Below, piece by piece: positions 13,826 through 21,078 of a stretch of DNA of 22,984 bases. Origin of the DNA: a virus; IMG/VR virus record IMGVR_UViG_3300020057_000158, positions 1 to 22,984 of that record. One strand, 5' to 3'. The position numbers were made by a program, and so were the translations under genes. Numbering within the stretch: position 1 is the stretch's first letter; every line of letters begins with the position of its first letter. The notes beneath the pieces were generated by a model. That model did no database searches, was not told the origin of the DNA, and saw nothing but the letters and a program-made list of their open reading frames with translations.

Positions 13826-13997
13826 ATTCACACGACAGGCAAAATCTATATCTCGATTCTTCCATCTTCTCCTTCGATGAATGTGCTAAGTAGGCATACC
13901 AGGTATGCTTACCAAACGGACAATGAGTAAACTTCCTAATCCTTCTTATCCATAGCCTGATATGCCAATAATAAATTTGACTATGTTTAAAACTCAT
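13815..13997 (-). CDS. Small basic zinc-binding-type protein (60 aa)
   Basis: The pattern HCPFGKHTW at residues ~24-32 and RFCLSCEYEP at the C-terminus gives Cys-x4-His and Cys-x2-Cys, a likely single zinc site, like small phage zinc-ribbon proteins. The N-terminus is basic and aromatic (YYWHIRLWIRRIRK). It is wedged between two glycosyltransferase genes and overlaps both (11 nt each). Function unknown; it may be an accessory to the transferases or simply carried along. Confidence 0.65.
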   Translation of the reverse strand: MSFKHSQIYYWHIRLWIRRIRKFTHCPFGKHTWYAYLAHSSKEKMEESRYRFCLSCEYEP

Positions 13998-14553
13998 TAG
14001 TCCACTCCTTACTTATCAAATCCCACTCGTACCCCTTAGCGAATTCCCTAGCTTTTACCGATTCAGCCTCCCATGCCTTCTCATCCCCCATGTAATTAAA
14101 AAGTTCGCTTAACCAAGCTTCCTGCACCTCATCATCATAGATATCGCCATCAACCTTGCTACCTGCACCCACTGTCTCCTTAAGGGCAAAGCTATTCATT
14201 GTGACTGGTACGAGGCCGTCTGATTGAGAGTCAAGAGCTGTAATACAATTTATTTCTGCAAAATATGTAGGGAACACCCATATTCCACAAGCCTGTCTTA
14301 TTTCCCTTAGTTTGTCCTTGCTTACTCGACCATGATGGGTAATACCTTTCTGCTCCATGAGCTTGTTGAGCTTGTCTTTCCAGGCCATACGCTCAGGATT
14401 GTTAGCATAGCCCTTATCGAATAGATCCCACCCATAGCAAACCTCTAGCGTTGCGTCCGGGAACTTCTCCAAGACCTTAGGCCAGAGCTTGAGAAGGATA
14501 TCCAGATAGCGATCATAAGAAGAACCTCCGAATAGTTTATGATTAAATGCCAT
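13987..14553 (-). CDS. C-terminal half of a GT4 glycosyltransferase (188 aa)
   Basis: It begins in mid-fold: NHKLFGGSSYDRYLDILLKLWPKVLEKFPDATLEVCYGWDLFD is the start of the second Rossmann domain of family 4 enzymes, and GIWVFPTYFAEINCITALDSQSDGLVPVTMNSFALKETV is the donor-sugar-binding region. The first Rossmann domain is the end of the previous gene, which stops (NGI-TAA) just where this one starts in the +1 frame, with an 11-nt overlap. A GAGGG lies 9 nt before the ATG, so it can be translated separately. The two halves may assemble, be joined by +1 slippage, or reflect a sequence error. Confidence 0.8.
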   Translation of the reverse strand: MAFNHKLFGGSSYDRYLDILLKLWPKVLEKFPDATLEVCYGWDLFDKGYANNPERMAWKDKLNKLMEQKGITHHGRVSKDKLREIRQACGIWVFPTYFAEINCITALDSQSDGLVPVTMNSFALKETVGAGSKVDGDIYDDEVQEAWLSELFNYMGDEKAWEAESVKAREFAKGYEWDLISKEWTNEF

Positions 14554-16375
14554 TACTTATAACCCTCACTTTCTCTTCTGGTAGTTTTGGAACCATTGCC
14601 CTATGAAACTTGCTCTTGAAAAAGACCTTGTCTACCTTTTCCATTCTCTTATCTGACCAATCAAGCTGGCTAGCTATATCATGTAAGTCCATAAATAACT
14701 TCTTAGCTTTAATATCTCTATCTAGTAAGTGAGGACTTCTCCAAAGGATTAAAACATTGAAAGTGTCATTCCAGTTAATCTCATAATAAGGTCTGTAGGT
14801 AACCCCATCCATTTCCCCGGCATCCTCCCGTGGGTCGCCAAATACAGTGACTTTATAGCCCGCCTTAGCCCATCTCTTAGCCAACTCTATTACTGCTGTC
14901 TCAGAGCCTCCTATGCCCTTAGAAAGGCTATTGCCTGACCACTGCTCGAAATGCTCAGACCCCCATGAGGCATAGTAAGCTATCTCCTTATCTCCCCAAG
15001 TGCGTGGCTCCTTAATATCATTAGCTATGAAGTGTGCAAATTGTTCCCGCCCCAACTCTAGAGGCAGACTCTCGAGTAAGGCAGGAACCAACTTAGTGTT
15101 TTTGGTGTCTTTCAACCACTTAGCATAATTAAATACGTTCTTGGCGGCCTCATTTAACTCCCTTGCGCTTTTAAGCCCCACAAGTGCGTCATCTTCGGGC
15201 TGATTAACTATTTTTAAGCGAATACCATACCAATAAATAGCGTCATCGAGCTTTCCCTGTCTAATGGCCTGGTTATATTTAAGGCTTGCAGCTAAAAACT
15301 TAATATCAACTGGATTACCTATCGTGGTTCTTGTCTTAGGTTGCTCCATTTTCAATGCAACATCTAGCCAGAAGTCTGACTCCTCCATTAAATTTAGTTC
15401 GGAATATTCTCTAGCAATATATAAGTAGTTCATGTGCTTATTACCAAACTCCTTTGCTGCTTCAAAATAACAGTTACGCGCCTCTTTATGTCTACCGAAG
15501 ATACAATGTATATTACCTAGATACTCCCAGGCATATGATCTCTCTTCAGCCCAACCAGATAATCCGAGGTACTCACCTATTAGCTTTTCAGATATTGCAT
15601 AGTCTTGAGGTGTACGCATGTCATAGTGAGTCTTAGCTAGATAAAATATAGTTCTAGGATCATTCTGCTCCCTTGCTTGCTCCTCAGCTCTTTGGATTTC
15701 AAGTAACTTAATATTTCTCCTCATAGCAGACTCAACTCTGGTGTTATCTGTTAAGTGGGCCCATACCATTTTTCTATCTTCCCCTACGTTCAAATCCCAT
15801 GAGCTATATTTAGGCTCGTACTTATCATCTTTCGAGACTGCTACTTCATGTAATCTTGAGACCCACTTAAACATTCCAGGCTTAAGTAATCGCTCTCTTA
15901 AGTGCTCAATAGCAACGTCAATTATCTGTCCTTTTTCATCTTGCATGACAGAGTACCAGTAAGTCATAAAGACGCTGTCTAGGCCCCTCTCAAAGGCTTG
16001 TAGGGCACACTTAGCGAGCTCTTCTCCATGAATAAGTACATCGTCAACATCAGCCCAAGAATAGTAGTCAAATCCAAGCATTGTATCTGCTAGCTTAAAT
16101 GCTTCATTACGTGCTTCAGCAAATGAGGCAAAGATCCATGTACCGTCTTCTTCTTTATGATAGATCTGAGGATGAGTCTGGGGGGTAGTTCGTACCCATT
16201 TGCCATTATACTTCTCAACCAGAGCTTTGAGCTGTTGAGTCTTGCCACTTGTACCATTAATAACAACTGCCAGTCCTTGGAAATAAGGCATGAATGACTC
16301 AAGCATGCGGGTAGCCATCTTGATTTCTGTATCATCCTTAAAAATAGCTGTAAGTAATAGTTTTGGTTGTTTCAT
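14543..16375 (-). CDS. Multidomain glycosyltransferase: GT2, TPR-like region, GT4 N-terminal domain (610 aa)
   Basis: Residues 1-190 are a GT-A/family 2 domain with SWADVDD (107-112) supplying the DxD metal and sugar-nucleotide site. Residues ~235-430 are helical pairs resembling tetratricopeptide repeats (NDPRTIFYLAKTHYD, YLGNIHCIFGRHKEARNCYFEAAKEF, YLYIAREYSELNLMEESDFWLDVAL). Residues ~460-610 are the first Rossmann domain of a family 4 transferase with GIGGSETAVIELAKRWAKAGYKVTVFG (487-513), ending at ISNGI. The donor-binding half is in the next frame. It would add two sugars through two sites. It overlaps the gene before it (ATGA) and has no good ribosome site of its own. Confidence 0.88.
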   Translation of the reverse strand: MKQPKLLLTAIFKDDTEIKMATRMLESFMPYFQGLAVVINGTSGKTQQLKALVEKYNGKWVRTTPQTHPQIYHKEEDGTWIFASFAEARNEAFKLADTMLGFDYYSWADVDDVLIHGEELAKCALQAFERGLDSVFMTYWYSVMQDEKGQIIDVAIEHLRERLLKPGMFKWVSRLHEVAVSKDDKYEPKYSSWDLNVGEDRKMVWAHLTDNTRVESAMRRNIKLLEIQRAEEQAREQNDPRTIFYLAKTHYDMRTPQDYAISEKLIGEYLGLSGWAEERSYAWEYLGNIHCIFGRHKEARNCYFEAAKEFGNKHMNYLYIAREYSELNLMEESDFWLDVALKMEQPKTRTTIGNPVDIKFLAASLKYNQAIRQGKLDDAIYWYGIRLKIVNQPEDDALVGLKSARELNEAAKNVFNYAKWLKDTKNTKLVPALLESLPLELGREQFAHFIANDIKEPRTWGDKEIAYYASWGSEHFEQWSGNSLSKGIGGSETAVIELAKRWAKAGYKVTVFGDPREDAGEMDGVTYRPYYEINWNDTFNVLILWRSPHLLDRDIKAKKLFMDLHDIASQLDWSDKRMEKVDKVFFKSKFHRAMVPKLPEEKVRVISNGI

Positions 16376-16752
16376 ATTTTAACAGACACCTCGGGTACAA
16401 CTGATATAAATTTGGTTACAAACTTGGTATCCCACTGCTGATTTGGATACACAGCTTTCATAAACATATAAAACTTTTCGGGCACTTCCATTTGATGTTG
16501 AAATTTAAGATCTCCATTTACTTTTACGAATGAGTGATCGTTCTGTTGAGACTTGAGGTAGCTGACTGCTTTATAAAGATCTAGGGCTTTGTCGGGGTAA
16601 GCTTGTAGGAATAATTCAAACAAAAGCCTAACTGCTTTCCAGTCTGCTTCTGACTGCACAGCTCCTGATGAGCTCTTAGCTGTTTCCATTATCCTATCTA
16701 TTCGTTTAGTTAGCGATAGTGGTAATGTTATGTATTCTGTATCGTCTGCCAT
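16372..16752 (-). CDS. Hypothetical protein following the capsid gene (126 aa)
   Basis: Not recognised. It is soluble and probably mixed helical, with an N-terminal helix (LPLSLTKRIDRIMETA), a middle helix (WKAVRLLFELFLQAYPDKALDLYKAVSYLKSQ) and a more beta-like C-terminus (FVTKFISVVPEVSVKI). It follows the capsid gene after a 62-nt gap holding a GC-rich hairpin, and its stop overlaps the start of the large glycosyltransferase. Head completion or a link to the sugar block are both possible; neither is shown. Confidence 0.75.
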   Translation of the reverse strand: MADDTEYITLPLSLTKRIDRIMETAKSSSGAVQSEADWKAVRLLFELFLQAYPDKALDLYKAVSYLKSQQNDHSFVKVNGDLKFQHQMEVPEKFYMFMKAVYPNQQWDTKFVTKFISVVPEVSVKI

Positions 16753-16764
16753 AGTTTGTGGGAA

Positions 16765-16785
16765 GGGGGCCCATTTAGAGCCCCC
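16765..16785 (-). terminator. GC-rich hairpin after the capsid gene, possible attenuator
   Basis: Minus-strand GGGGGC and GCCCCC form a perfect 6-bp all-GC stem with a 9-nt loop, 29 nt after the major capsid stop. The tail is TTCCC rather than a U-run, so full termination is unlikely. Partial termination or protection of the capsid mRNA end would lower expression of the downstream sugar block relative to capsid. Confidence 0.45.
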
Positions 16786-16814
16786 AATCCCTGAGAGAAA
16801 AGAAAGACTAGTTA

Positions 16815-17723
16815 CTAACCGTTTAAGTTGTAACCGAATCTCTTTACACTTGCTCGTTCCGCCCTGGCTTCAAGAGTCATTTCAGTGAGATAGAATCCCC
16901 TGTCATAATCTCCTGTGCTTGGGATTTCACTCCATTTTGGATCTCTTCCTTTTAAGAAGGCCATTTTGAAAGTATCTTCCCTAAGTGCGTAAACGTGAGT
17001 AGTACCTGTTCCATTGATCACATCTCTGTGAGGAATGATTTTTACAGTTCCAGCTGCACCCTCGAAGAAAGATATATTGTTATATATTCTATCTGTTGAT
17101 TGTGCTTGTGCTTGTACTCGAGTAGTAAAGGTCGTGATCTTTCGTTTAATACCCATAGGGCATAGGACTATGTCGGCTTGATTGCCGTCACTAGCTTGAT
17201 CCCATGAATTCTGGAGTATGTCTTCGAGTTCGGTCACTGACATTGAAGTTCCTGAACTTCTAGCTGTAAGATTGGTGGAGATTGCTCCGTTTATTCCAGT
17301 CATACCTCTTGCTGTTCCTGAAGCTCCTGATGCTCTTGTTCCGTTGAGTAGTGCAAATTCCATGTCCGCTTTGAACATAGTCAATGACTTTTTCTTCTGA
17401 TAATCCATTGGATTTCCTGGAAGCCCAACATTGATCGCCTGCTCAGTACCTGAAACTTTAACTTCACGTCTAATTATAGCCGTGATGTTGTTGGATCTGG
17501 TTGGCTGATTGTGGAGTGGTTCACCGATCTCTGCACCTTCTGTTACGAATGTAACTGAAGTTGGTCTACTCTGATTGTCTACTAACCATTCATGAAGTGT
17601 GTTTGTAGCTACAGATTTGCCAAGGTTTGTTACCAAATAATTGGATTCTGCAACAGAAACGTCTCTAAGAACGGATAAAAGATCTTCTCTTCTACTTGTA
17701 TCGTCGTATGAAAATAGTGCCAT
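16815..17723 (-). CDS. Major capsid protein, SU10/DUF5309-like HK97 fold (302 aa)
   Basis: Motifs I associate with the SU10-type/DUF5309 capsid family are present: NTLHEWLVDNQ (~42-52), VTEGAEIGEPLHNQPTRSNNITAIIRREVKVSGTEQAI (E-loop to spine region), MFKADMEFALLNG (~119-131), and a C-terminal TEMTLEARAERASVKRFGYNLNG. About 300 residues is usual for this group. It would form the icosahedral or prolate shell, assembled on the scaffold encoded upstream. AAGGAAGGG lies ~10 nt before ATG 17723, among the strongest ribosome sites in the window. A hairpin sits at the scaffold stop and a GC-rich hairpin after its own stop, suiting high, separately stabilised expression. Confidence 0.92.
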   Translation of the reverse strand: MALFSYDDTSRREDLLSVLRDVSVAESNYLVTNLGKSVATNTLHEWLVDNQSRPTSVTFVTEGAEIGEPLHNQPTRSNNITAIIRREVKVSGTEQAINVGLPGNPMDYQKKKSLTMFKADMEFALLNGTRASGASGTARGMTGINGAISTNLTARSSGTSMSVTELEDILQNSWDQASDGNQADIVLCPMGIKRKITTFTTRVQAQAQSTDRIYNNISFFEGAAGTVKIIPHRDVINGTGTTHVYALREDTFKMAFLKGRDPKWSEIPSTGDYDRGFYLTEMTLEARAERASVKRFGYNLNG

Positions 17724-17760
17724 TAATTAATTCCCTTCCTTTCTACGCTAAGATTTTATT

Positions 17761-17785
17761 CCTAGCGCAGCGTGTGTTCGCTAGG
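17761..17785 (-). other. Hairpin overlapping the scaffold stop codon
   Basis: Minus-strand CCTAGCG and CGCTAGG form a perfect 7-bp stem with an 11-nt loop that includes the scaffold TAG stop. It lies 37 nt before the capsid start and is followed by no U-tract. It may be an mRNA-stability or processing element for capsid mRNA, or chance. Confidence 0.35.
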
Positions 17786-18686
17786 ACTCTGTGGGGAGGA
17801 GTCCAATGCCTCTCATTCTCTCAGTGAGCGCATCATCATCACCCTGACGGGTTCTTTCTCGAAGCTCTGATAGATCTGTGGTTTGTCGGGGTTCTCCGCG
17901 TCCTGTTTCGATTGGCCCTTGCTGTCTTTTTTCCTGACTCTGCTTATACTTCGTAACAGCTTCCTCAGAAACCTTATCCAGATTGACGGGTGAAGCGCTA
18001 CCTTGTGCTTTCGCAACTTGGTCAGCAGCTTCTAATAGAGAAATGGGTTGTCCTTCATAATACTTGACTCTTAAGATCCTGTCTCTTACCAGCTCGAATC
18101 GAACTGAATCAAAATCAGGGCTCTTTGGGTCTAGCCAGGAATGAACCGCATGGGCTTCTCTAACTTGCTGAGATTCCTCAAACCTTTCAAGTCTATCTTC
18201 TACCTTTGCCGCTCTTTCTTCAGCTTTCGCTGCTCTTTGATTGGAAGTAGAGAGCTCTTGATTTAGCCCGTTAATATCAACATTCCCTTCATCATCGACA
18301 AAGCGGGAAGTAATCGAATCAACTTGTTGTTGGTTCAGATTCCCATAAGCGTTTGTATCAACCTGTGGTTGATCCGCCCCTTGTTGTGGTCGGAAAGAGT
18401 CGAATACCGAGCTACCATATTGATTAAGCTGCTCCTTAAGTCTTCTATTTTCCTCGCGGATTTTGTCGAAGTTCTTTTTGGTTCGCTCGCTTGCGTCTTC
18501 TGGTAATTGTTCAACGTCCTCGGTTGCATCCTCGGTGGGCTGAACTTCCTCAGTCTGTTTTTGTTCTGAGCTAGGCACTGGCTCGGGCTGGTTGTCTTCT
18601 ATAACTTCTTCTCCAGCCGTCTCTGTCGAGGTAGCTTCTGCTAGTCTGTCATCCAGAGATTTGCCCTGAACTTGATCGTCGTTCAT
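17781..18686 (-). CDS. Scaffolding protein (301 aa)
   Basis: Very acidic, Gln/Glu/Pro-rich N-terminus (residues ~1-65), then coiled coils (SERTKKNFDKIREENRRLKEQLNQYG, ~66-91; QRAAKAEERAAKVEDRLERFEE, ~148-169), and a charged C-terminus (LSELRERTRQGDDDALTERMRGIG). Acidic, coiled-coil rods of this size directly before the capsid gene are the mark of phage scaffolds, with the C-terminal helix usually touching capsid subunits. ATG 18686 lacks a Shine-Dalgarno sequence; it lies 4 nt after the stop of a 15-codon ORF that starts 25 nt past P6, so its translation may depend on reinitiation. Confidence 0.88.
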   Translation of the reverse strand: MNDDQVQGKSLDDRLAEATSTETAGEEVIEDNQPEPVPSSEQKQTEEVQPTEDATEDVEQLPEDASERTKKNFDKIREENRRLKEQLNQYGSSVFDSFRPQQGADQPQVDTNAYGNLNQQQVDSITSRFVDDEGNVDINGLNQELSTSNQRAAKAEERAAKVEDRLERFEESQQVREAHAVHSWLDPKSPDFDSVRFELVRDRILRVKYYEGQPISLLEAADQVAKAQGSASPVNLDKVSEEAVTKYKQSQEKRQQGPIETGRGEPRQTTDLSELRERTRQGDDDALTERMRGIGLLPTES

Positions 18687-18690
18687 AAGA

Positions 18691-18738
18691 TTAATTAATG
18701 CACCGTTGTTTAGAGTGGTGGAGCATAGCCACTGACAT
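18691..18738 (-). CDS. Possible leaderless 15-codon leader peptide ahead of scaffold
   Basis: ATG 18738 lies exactly 25 nt past the P6 TTGCAAACCCC, the same distance as the start codons of the portal, adaptor and 10155 genes. It opens the frame MSVAMLHHSKQRCIN-stop, with TAA at 18693-18691, 4 nt before the scaffold ATG. The position, rather than the peptide sequence, is the evidence. It may exist to load ribosomes on a leaderless mRNA and pass them to the scaffold gene. No family is recognisable at this length. Confidence 0.5.
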   Translation of the reverse strand: MSVAMLHHSKQRCIN

Positions 18739-18741
18739 ATA

Positions 18742-18757
18742 TTATGCTAGTGCATAA
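18742..18757. promoter_or_regulatory. Inverted repeat over the P6 -10 region, candidate operator
   Basis: TTATGC-TAGT-GCATAA is a perfect 6-bp inverted repeat with a 4-nt centre. It covers the TAGCAT -10 box of P6 (18744-18749). I did not see a similar repeat at the other promoters. A dimeric repressor or activator site is possible; so is chance. Confidence 0.35.
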
Positions 18758-18774
18758 GCAGGGGGGGTTTGCAA
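18744..18774 (-). promoter_or_regulatory. Promoter P6, drives scaffold and capsid
   Basis: Minus-strand TTGCAAACCCC (18774-18764, inside a run of seven C) is followed by TAGCAT (18749-18744) at 19 nt from TTGCAA, one more than at the other seven copies. It lies between the stop of a small gene and the scaffold region and is the last such element before the capsid gene and the sugar block. Confidence 0.82.
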
Positions 18775-18781
18775 ATAGTTA

Positions 18782-18988
18782 TTATTTTGAGGCTAGATAT
18801 TGCGCAATTTGACCAGTTGGATCAATCCAACCCGCGCTACAATGATGACACCCAAACTCTACACCAGACTTCCTATAAAGGTCGTGTGGGTGTTTAACTA
18901 TTTGCAAATCTGAGGTAGTAGTCTCGGCTTCAAACCTTTCTCTATTATCATCAAAATATTCTTGGCTTAATGCGGGTAGTTTACTCAT
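18782..18988 (-). CDS. Small hypothetical protein (68 aa)
   Basis: Not recognised. It begins MSKLPALSQEYFDDNRERFE and contains FGCHHCSAGWIDPTG (Cys-x2-Cys, with two His between) near residues 46-60. The single Cys pair with nearby His could bind one metal ion if the protein dimerises. Its ATG overlaps the stop of the upstream gene (TATGAGTAA), and a GGAA lies close upstream. It sits between portal and scaffold, where small head genes are common. Confidence 0.7.
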   Translation of the reverse strand: MSKLPALSQEYFDDNRERFEAETTTSDLQIVKHPHDLYRKSGVEFGCHHCSAGWIDPTGQIAQYLASK

Positions 18989-19295
18989 ATGCTTCCTTAT
19001 CTTCGTACTTCTTTAAGACAGATTCACTAACTGTTCTTTGGGACTCCATAAACTCCAAGAACTTCTTAATTGCGTTAGTGCCACCCAATGCTTCACAGTA
19101 AGGGAGCAGGAGCTCCTCCTTGGTCTTGAAATCCTTGGGCTGGGGGTATCCCTCCTGCGCCAGGTTGAGGAGGTAAGGCTTGACCAGCTCCGCCCATGCC
19201 TGGTGCCCCTGTAGGTCCACCAAGAGCTTGGCCTGTCGGATCAACTCCAAGTCCTGGTTGTTGTAGCTGTTGAGTTTGGAAGAGTCCTTCTGCAT
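18981..19295 (-). CDS. Small protein overprinted on the portal C-terminus (104 aa)
   Basis: ATG 19295 has a good GGAG 6 nt upstream, and its first ~67 codons overlap the portal gene in another frame (203 nt). The product (MQKDSSKLNSYNNQDLELIRQAKLLVDLQGHQAWAEL ... NAIKKFLEFMESQRTVSESVLKKYED) is charged and helical, more like a folded protein than the Pro/Gly/Gln-rich portal tail it overlaps. It continues 112 nt past the portal stop. Promoter P7 inside the portal gene lies 70 nt upstream. I do not recognise the family; a head-assembly or DNA-packaging accessory is plausible from position. Confidence 0.8.
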   Translation of the reverse strand: MQKDSSKLNSYNNQDLELIRQAKLLVDLQGHQAWAELVKPYLLNLAQEGYPQPKDFKTKEELLLPYCEALGGTNAIKKFLEFMESQRTVSESVLKKYEDKEAYE

Positions 19296-21072
19296 CTTTT
19301 TCTCCAGCGTCAGTCAATATGTTTATCAAAAGTTCTTTGATCTTTAACGTTTCGCCTTGTTGAGATAATAACCCAAGTACGTTAGGGTTTGCAATTATAA
19401 GTTCATAAGCTTTCTGTCTACCCTGTGTCGCTTGTATACCAGCGCCCACTGTCATTGACCTAATATCTGGTATGTAATCATAAACCCCTACCATATCATC
19501 CCTATCAACATACAAGTCTGCTTCTTCGCCCATATCTTTAACATCTAGCTTCGACTTCATTTGATCAGGATCATTACCAGGGAATACAGGATTAGTAGGG
19601 ACTGCCGTATCCCTCATGACCTCGCCTATCATATCTGGGCTTACAGATTCAGGACTTTCTGTAATTGCTGCCTCAATTTCCTGCATTGCTTCATCAGGCA
19701 CTTCCATACCATCTAACTGCATTTGCTGAAGAGCTTGAATATTTGATTTACCAATGATCTTAATAATATGAAATTCTTTCTCTGGATCATCAAATAGATA
19801 CTGCTTATTATTAGATAGCCACATCATCATCACATCTTTTAGGTACTCTCCTAAATACAGTTGATTAGCCTGATCTCTGTTATTCTGTTGACTGACTTGT
19901 TCTTTAACCTCAGTGGCTGTCTTTTGTGTGAAAGTACCCCCCACATTACTTACCCCAAGACTAGAGTCCCCCATAGCTGTATTAAAAGCAGCCTTAAGCG
20001 CTGGGTACATAGCATTGAAATTAGCTAGATTACCTTGTGAGAATTGCATCTCCTGTACGTTATTCAGATTATTCATAATCCACCTAGCACCTGGTCCATA
20101 TTCAATAGTCTCAATACGTGTTCCTGCTGGCACTACCTTCAAAGGTGGACGAATCCTAATGTTTGCCTCATCTATTGCACCTGCTAATAAGGAATTAATA
20201 CCCCTGGCAAGTGGGACAACAGACTCAACCTCACTCTCTCCATAAATATCATCGCCTAATGGATAATATCTAAGCTGTGCAAATGGAATTTTTCCATGCT
20301 CGTAGGGATTCTCACTATCCTTTAGGATAATTGCATATTTGGGACAAAAGACTACCATTCCATCCGGTGTCCATTCGGTTATTACATCGACAACTGGATT
20401 AGACAGGTCATCGCCCGTTCTATCCTCAAGTCCTCTGTTTGCTAATACCTGATCTACGTATTCATTACTCCTAAGCGCCTGCACGCCTTCCTTCATGTGT
20501 CTTTTTAACCTTGATACATCATATTTCTTTGTCTCAAGTTGCTTAATTGTTGAAAACTCCCTATATTGCACCCATTTAGCATTTCTAATATGGGTGGCTG
20601 CTGGATCAATAAAGACATCTCGTACATCGCATGGCTTGAGCTCATTGCAGTTCTTTGAATTATCCCAATAGACATATGCTAGCTTCATGCCAAACAACCT
20701 AGCATCCATGTCACTAAGCGCTGTCTTCTCGAGCATTGAGCCACCCTCATTAGCGTTATCCCACTGATAGTCAAGAATCGCATTGTTAATCTTAGCCTTA
20801 ATCATATCCCCACCCTCTCGTGGCTCTAGTCTCCCCTGGAGCTTTGCATTGATAAGACGGTTATTCTTCTCGAGGATTGCTGTTCTAATCATTGGGTCTG
20901 TAACAACTGACATATAAGGCCAGTTCTTTGGGAGCTTACCCATATAGGCATTAACAATATCATTCCAGCCATTCTTTCGAGTGCGTCTGGTATCCATGTC
21001 TTGCTTGCCCTTGGTGTAGTGGTCTAGGAGCTTATTAAGTTTATCAAGCTCCTGATCTGATTTCTTTGCCAT
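19093..21072 (-). CDS. Portal protein, P22-like (659 aa)
   Basis: The dodecameric channel at the capsid vertex through which terminase packs DNA. The N-terminus is helical (residues 1-60), followed by MSVVTDPMIRTAILEKNNRLINAKLQGR and a core with DVRDVFIDPAATHIRNAKWVQYREF (~153-177), VITEWTPDGMVVFCPK and PFAQLRYYPLGDDIYGESEVESVVPLARGINSLL (~275-308), the wing-to-stem pattern of P22-type portals. Length is close to P22's 725. The last ~60 residues are Gln/Gly/Pro-rich, probably disordered, and overlap another gene. ATG 21072 is 25 nt past P8 with no Shine-Dalgarno sequence, so it is predicted leaderless. Confidence 0.93.
   Translation of the reverse strand: MAKKSDQELDKLNKLLDHYTKGKQDMDTRRTRKNGWNDIVNAYMGKLPKNWPYMSVVTDPMIRTAILEKNNRLINAKLQGRLEPREGGDMIKAKINNAILDYQWDNANEGGSMLEKTALSDMDARLFGMKLAYVYWDNSKNCNELKPCDVRDVFIDPAATHIRNAKWVQYREFSTIKQLETKKYDVSRLKRHMKEGVQALRSNEYVDQVLANRGLEDRTGDDLSNPVVDVITEWTPDGMVVFCPKYAIILKDSENPYEHGKIPFAQLRYYPLGDDIYGESEVESVVPLARGINSLLAGAIDEANIRIRPPLKVVPAGTRIETIEYGPGARWIMNNLNNVQEMQFSQGNLANFNAMYPALKAAFNTAMGDSSLGVSNVGGTFTQKTATEVKEQVSQQNNRDQANQLYLGEYLKDVMMMWLSNNKQYLFDDPEKEFHIIKIIGKSNIQALQQMQLDGMEVPDEAMQEIEAAITESPESVSPDMIGEVMRDTAVPTNPVFPGNDPDQMKSKLDVKDMGEEADLYVDRDDMVGVYDYIPDIRSMTVGAGIQATQGRQKAYELIIANPNVLGLLSQQGETLKIKELLINILTDAGEKDAEGLFQTQQLQQPGLGVDPTGQALGGPTGAPGMGGAGQALPPQPGAGGIPPAQGFQDQGGAPAPLL
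19365..19394 (-). promoter_or_regulatory. Promoter P7, inside the portal gene
   Basis: Minus-strand TTGCAAACCCT (19394-19384), coding for part of I-A-N-P in the portal, is followed at 18 nt by TATTAT (19370-19365). The predicted start is near 19358, giving a ~60-nt leader before ATG 19295, which has its own Shine-Dalgarno sequence. With P1 it is one of two copies lacking an ATG at 25-26 nt. Confidence 0.6.
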
Positions 21073-21078
21073 ATAGAG

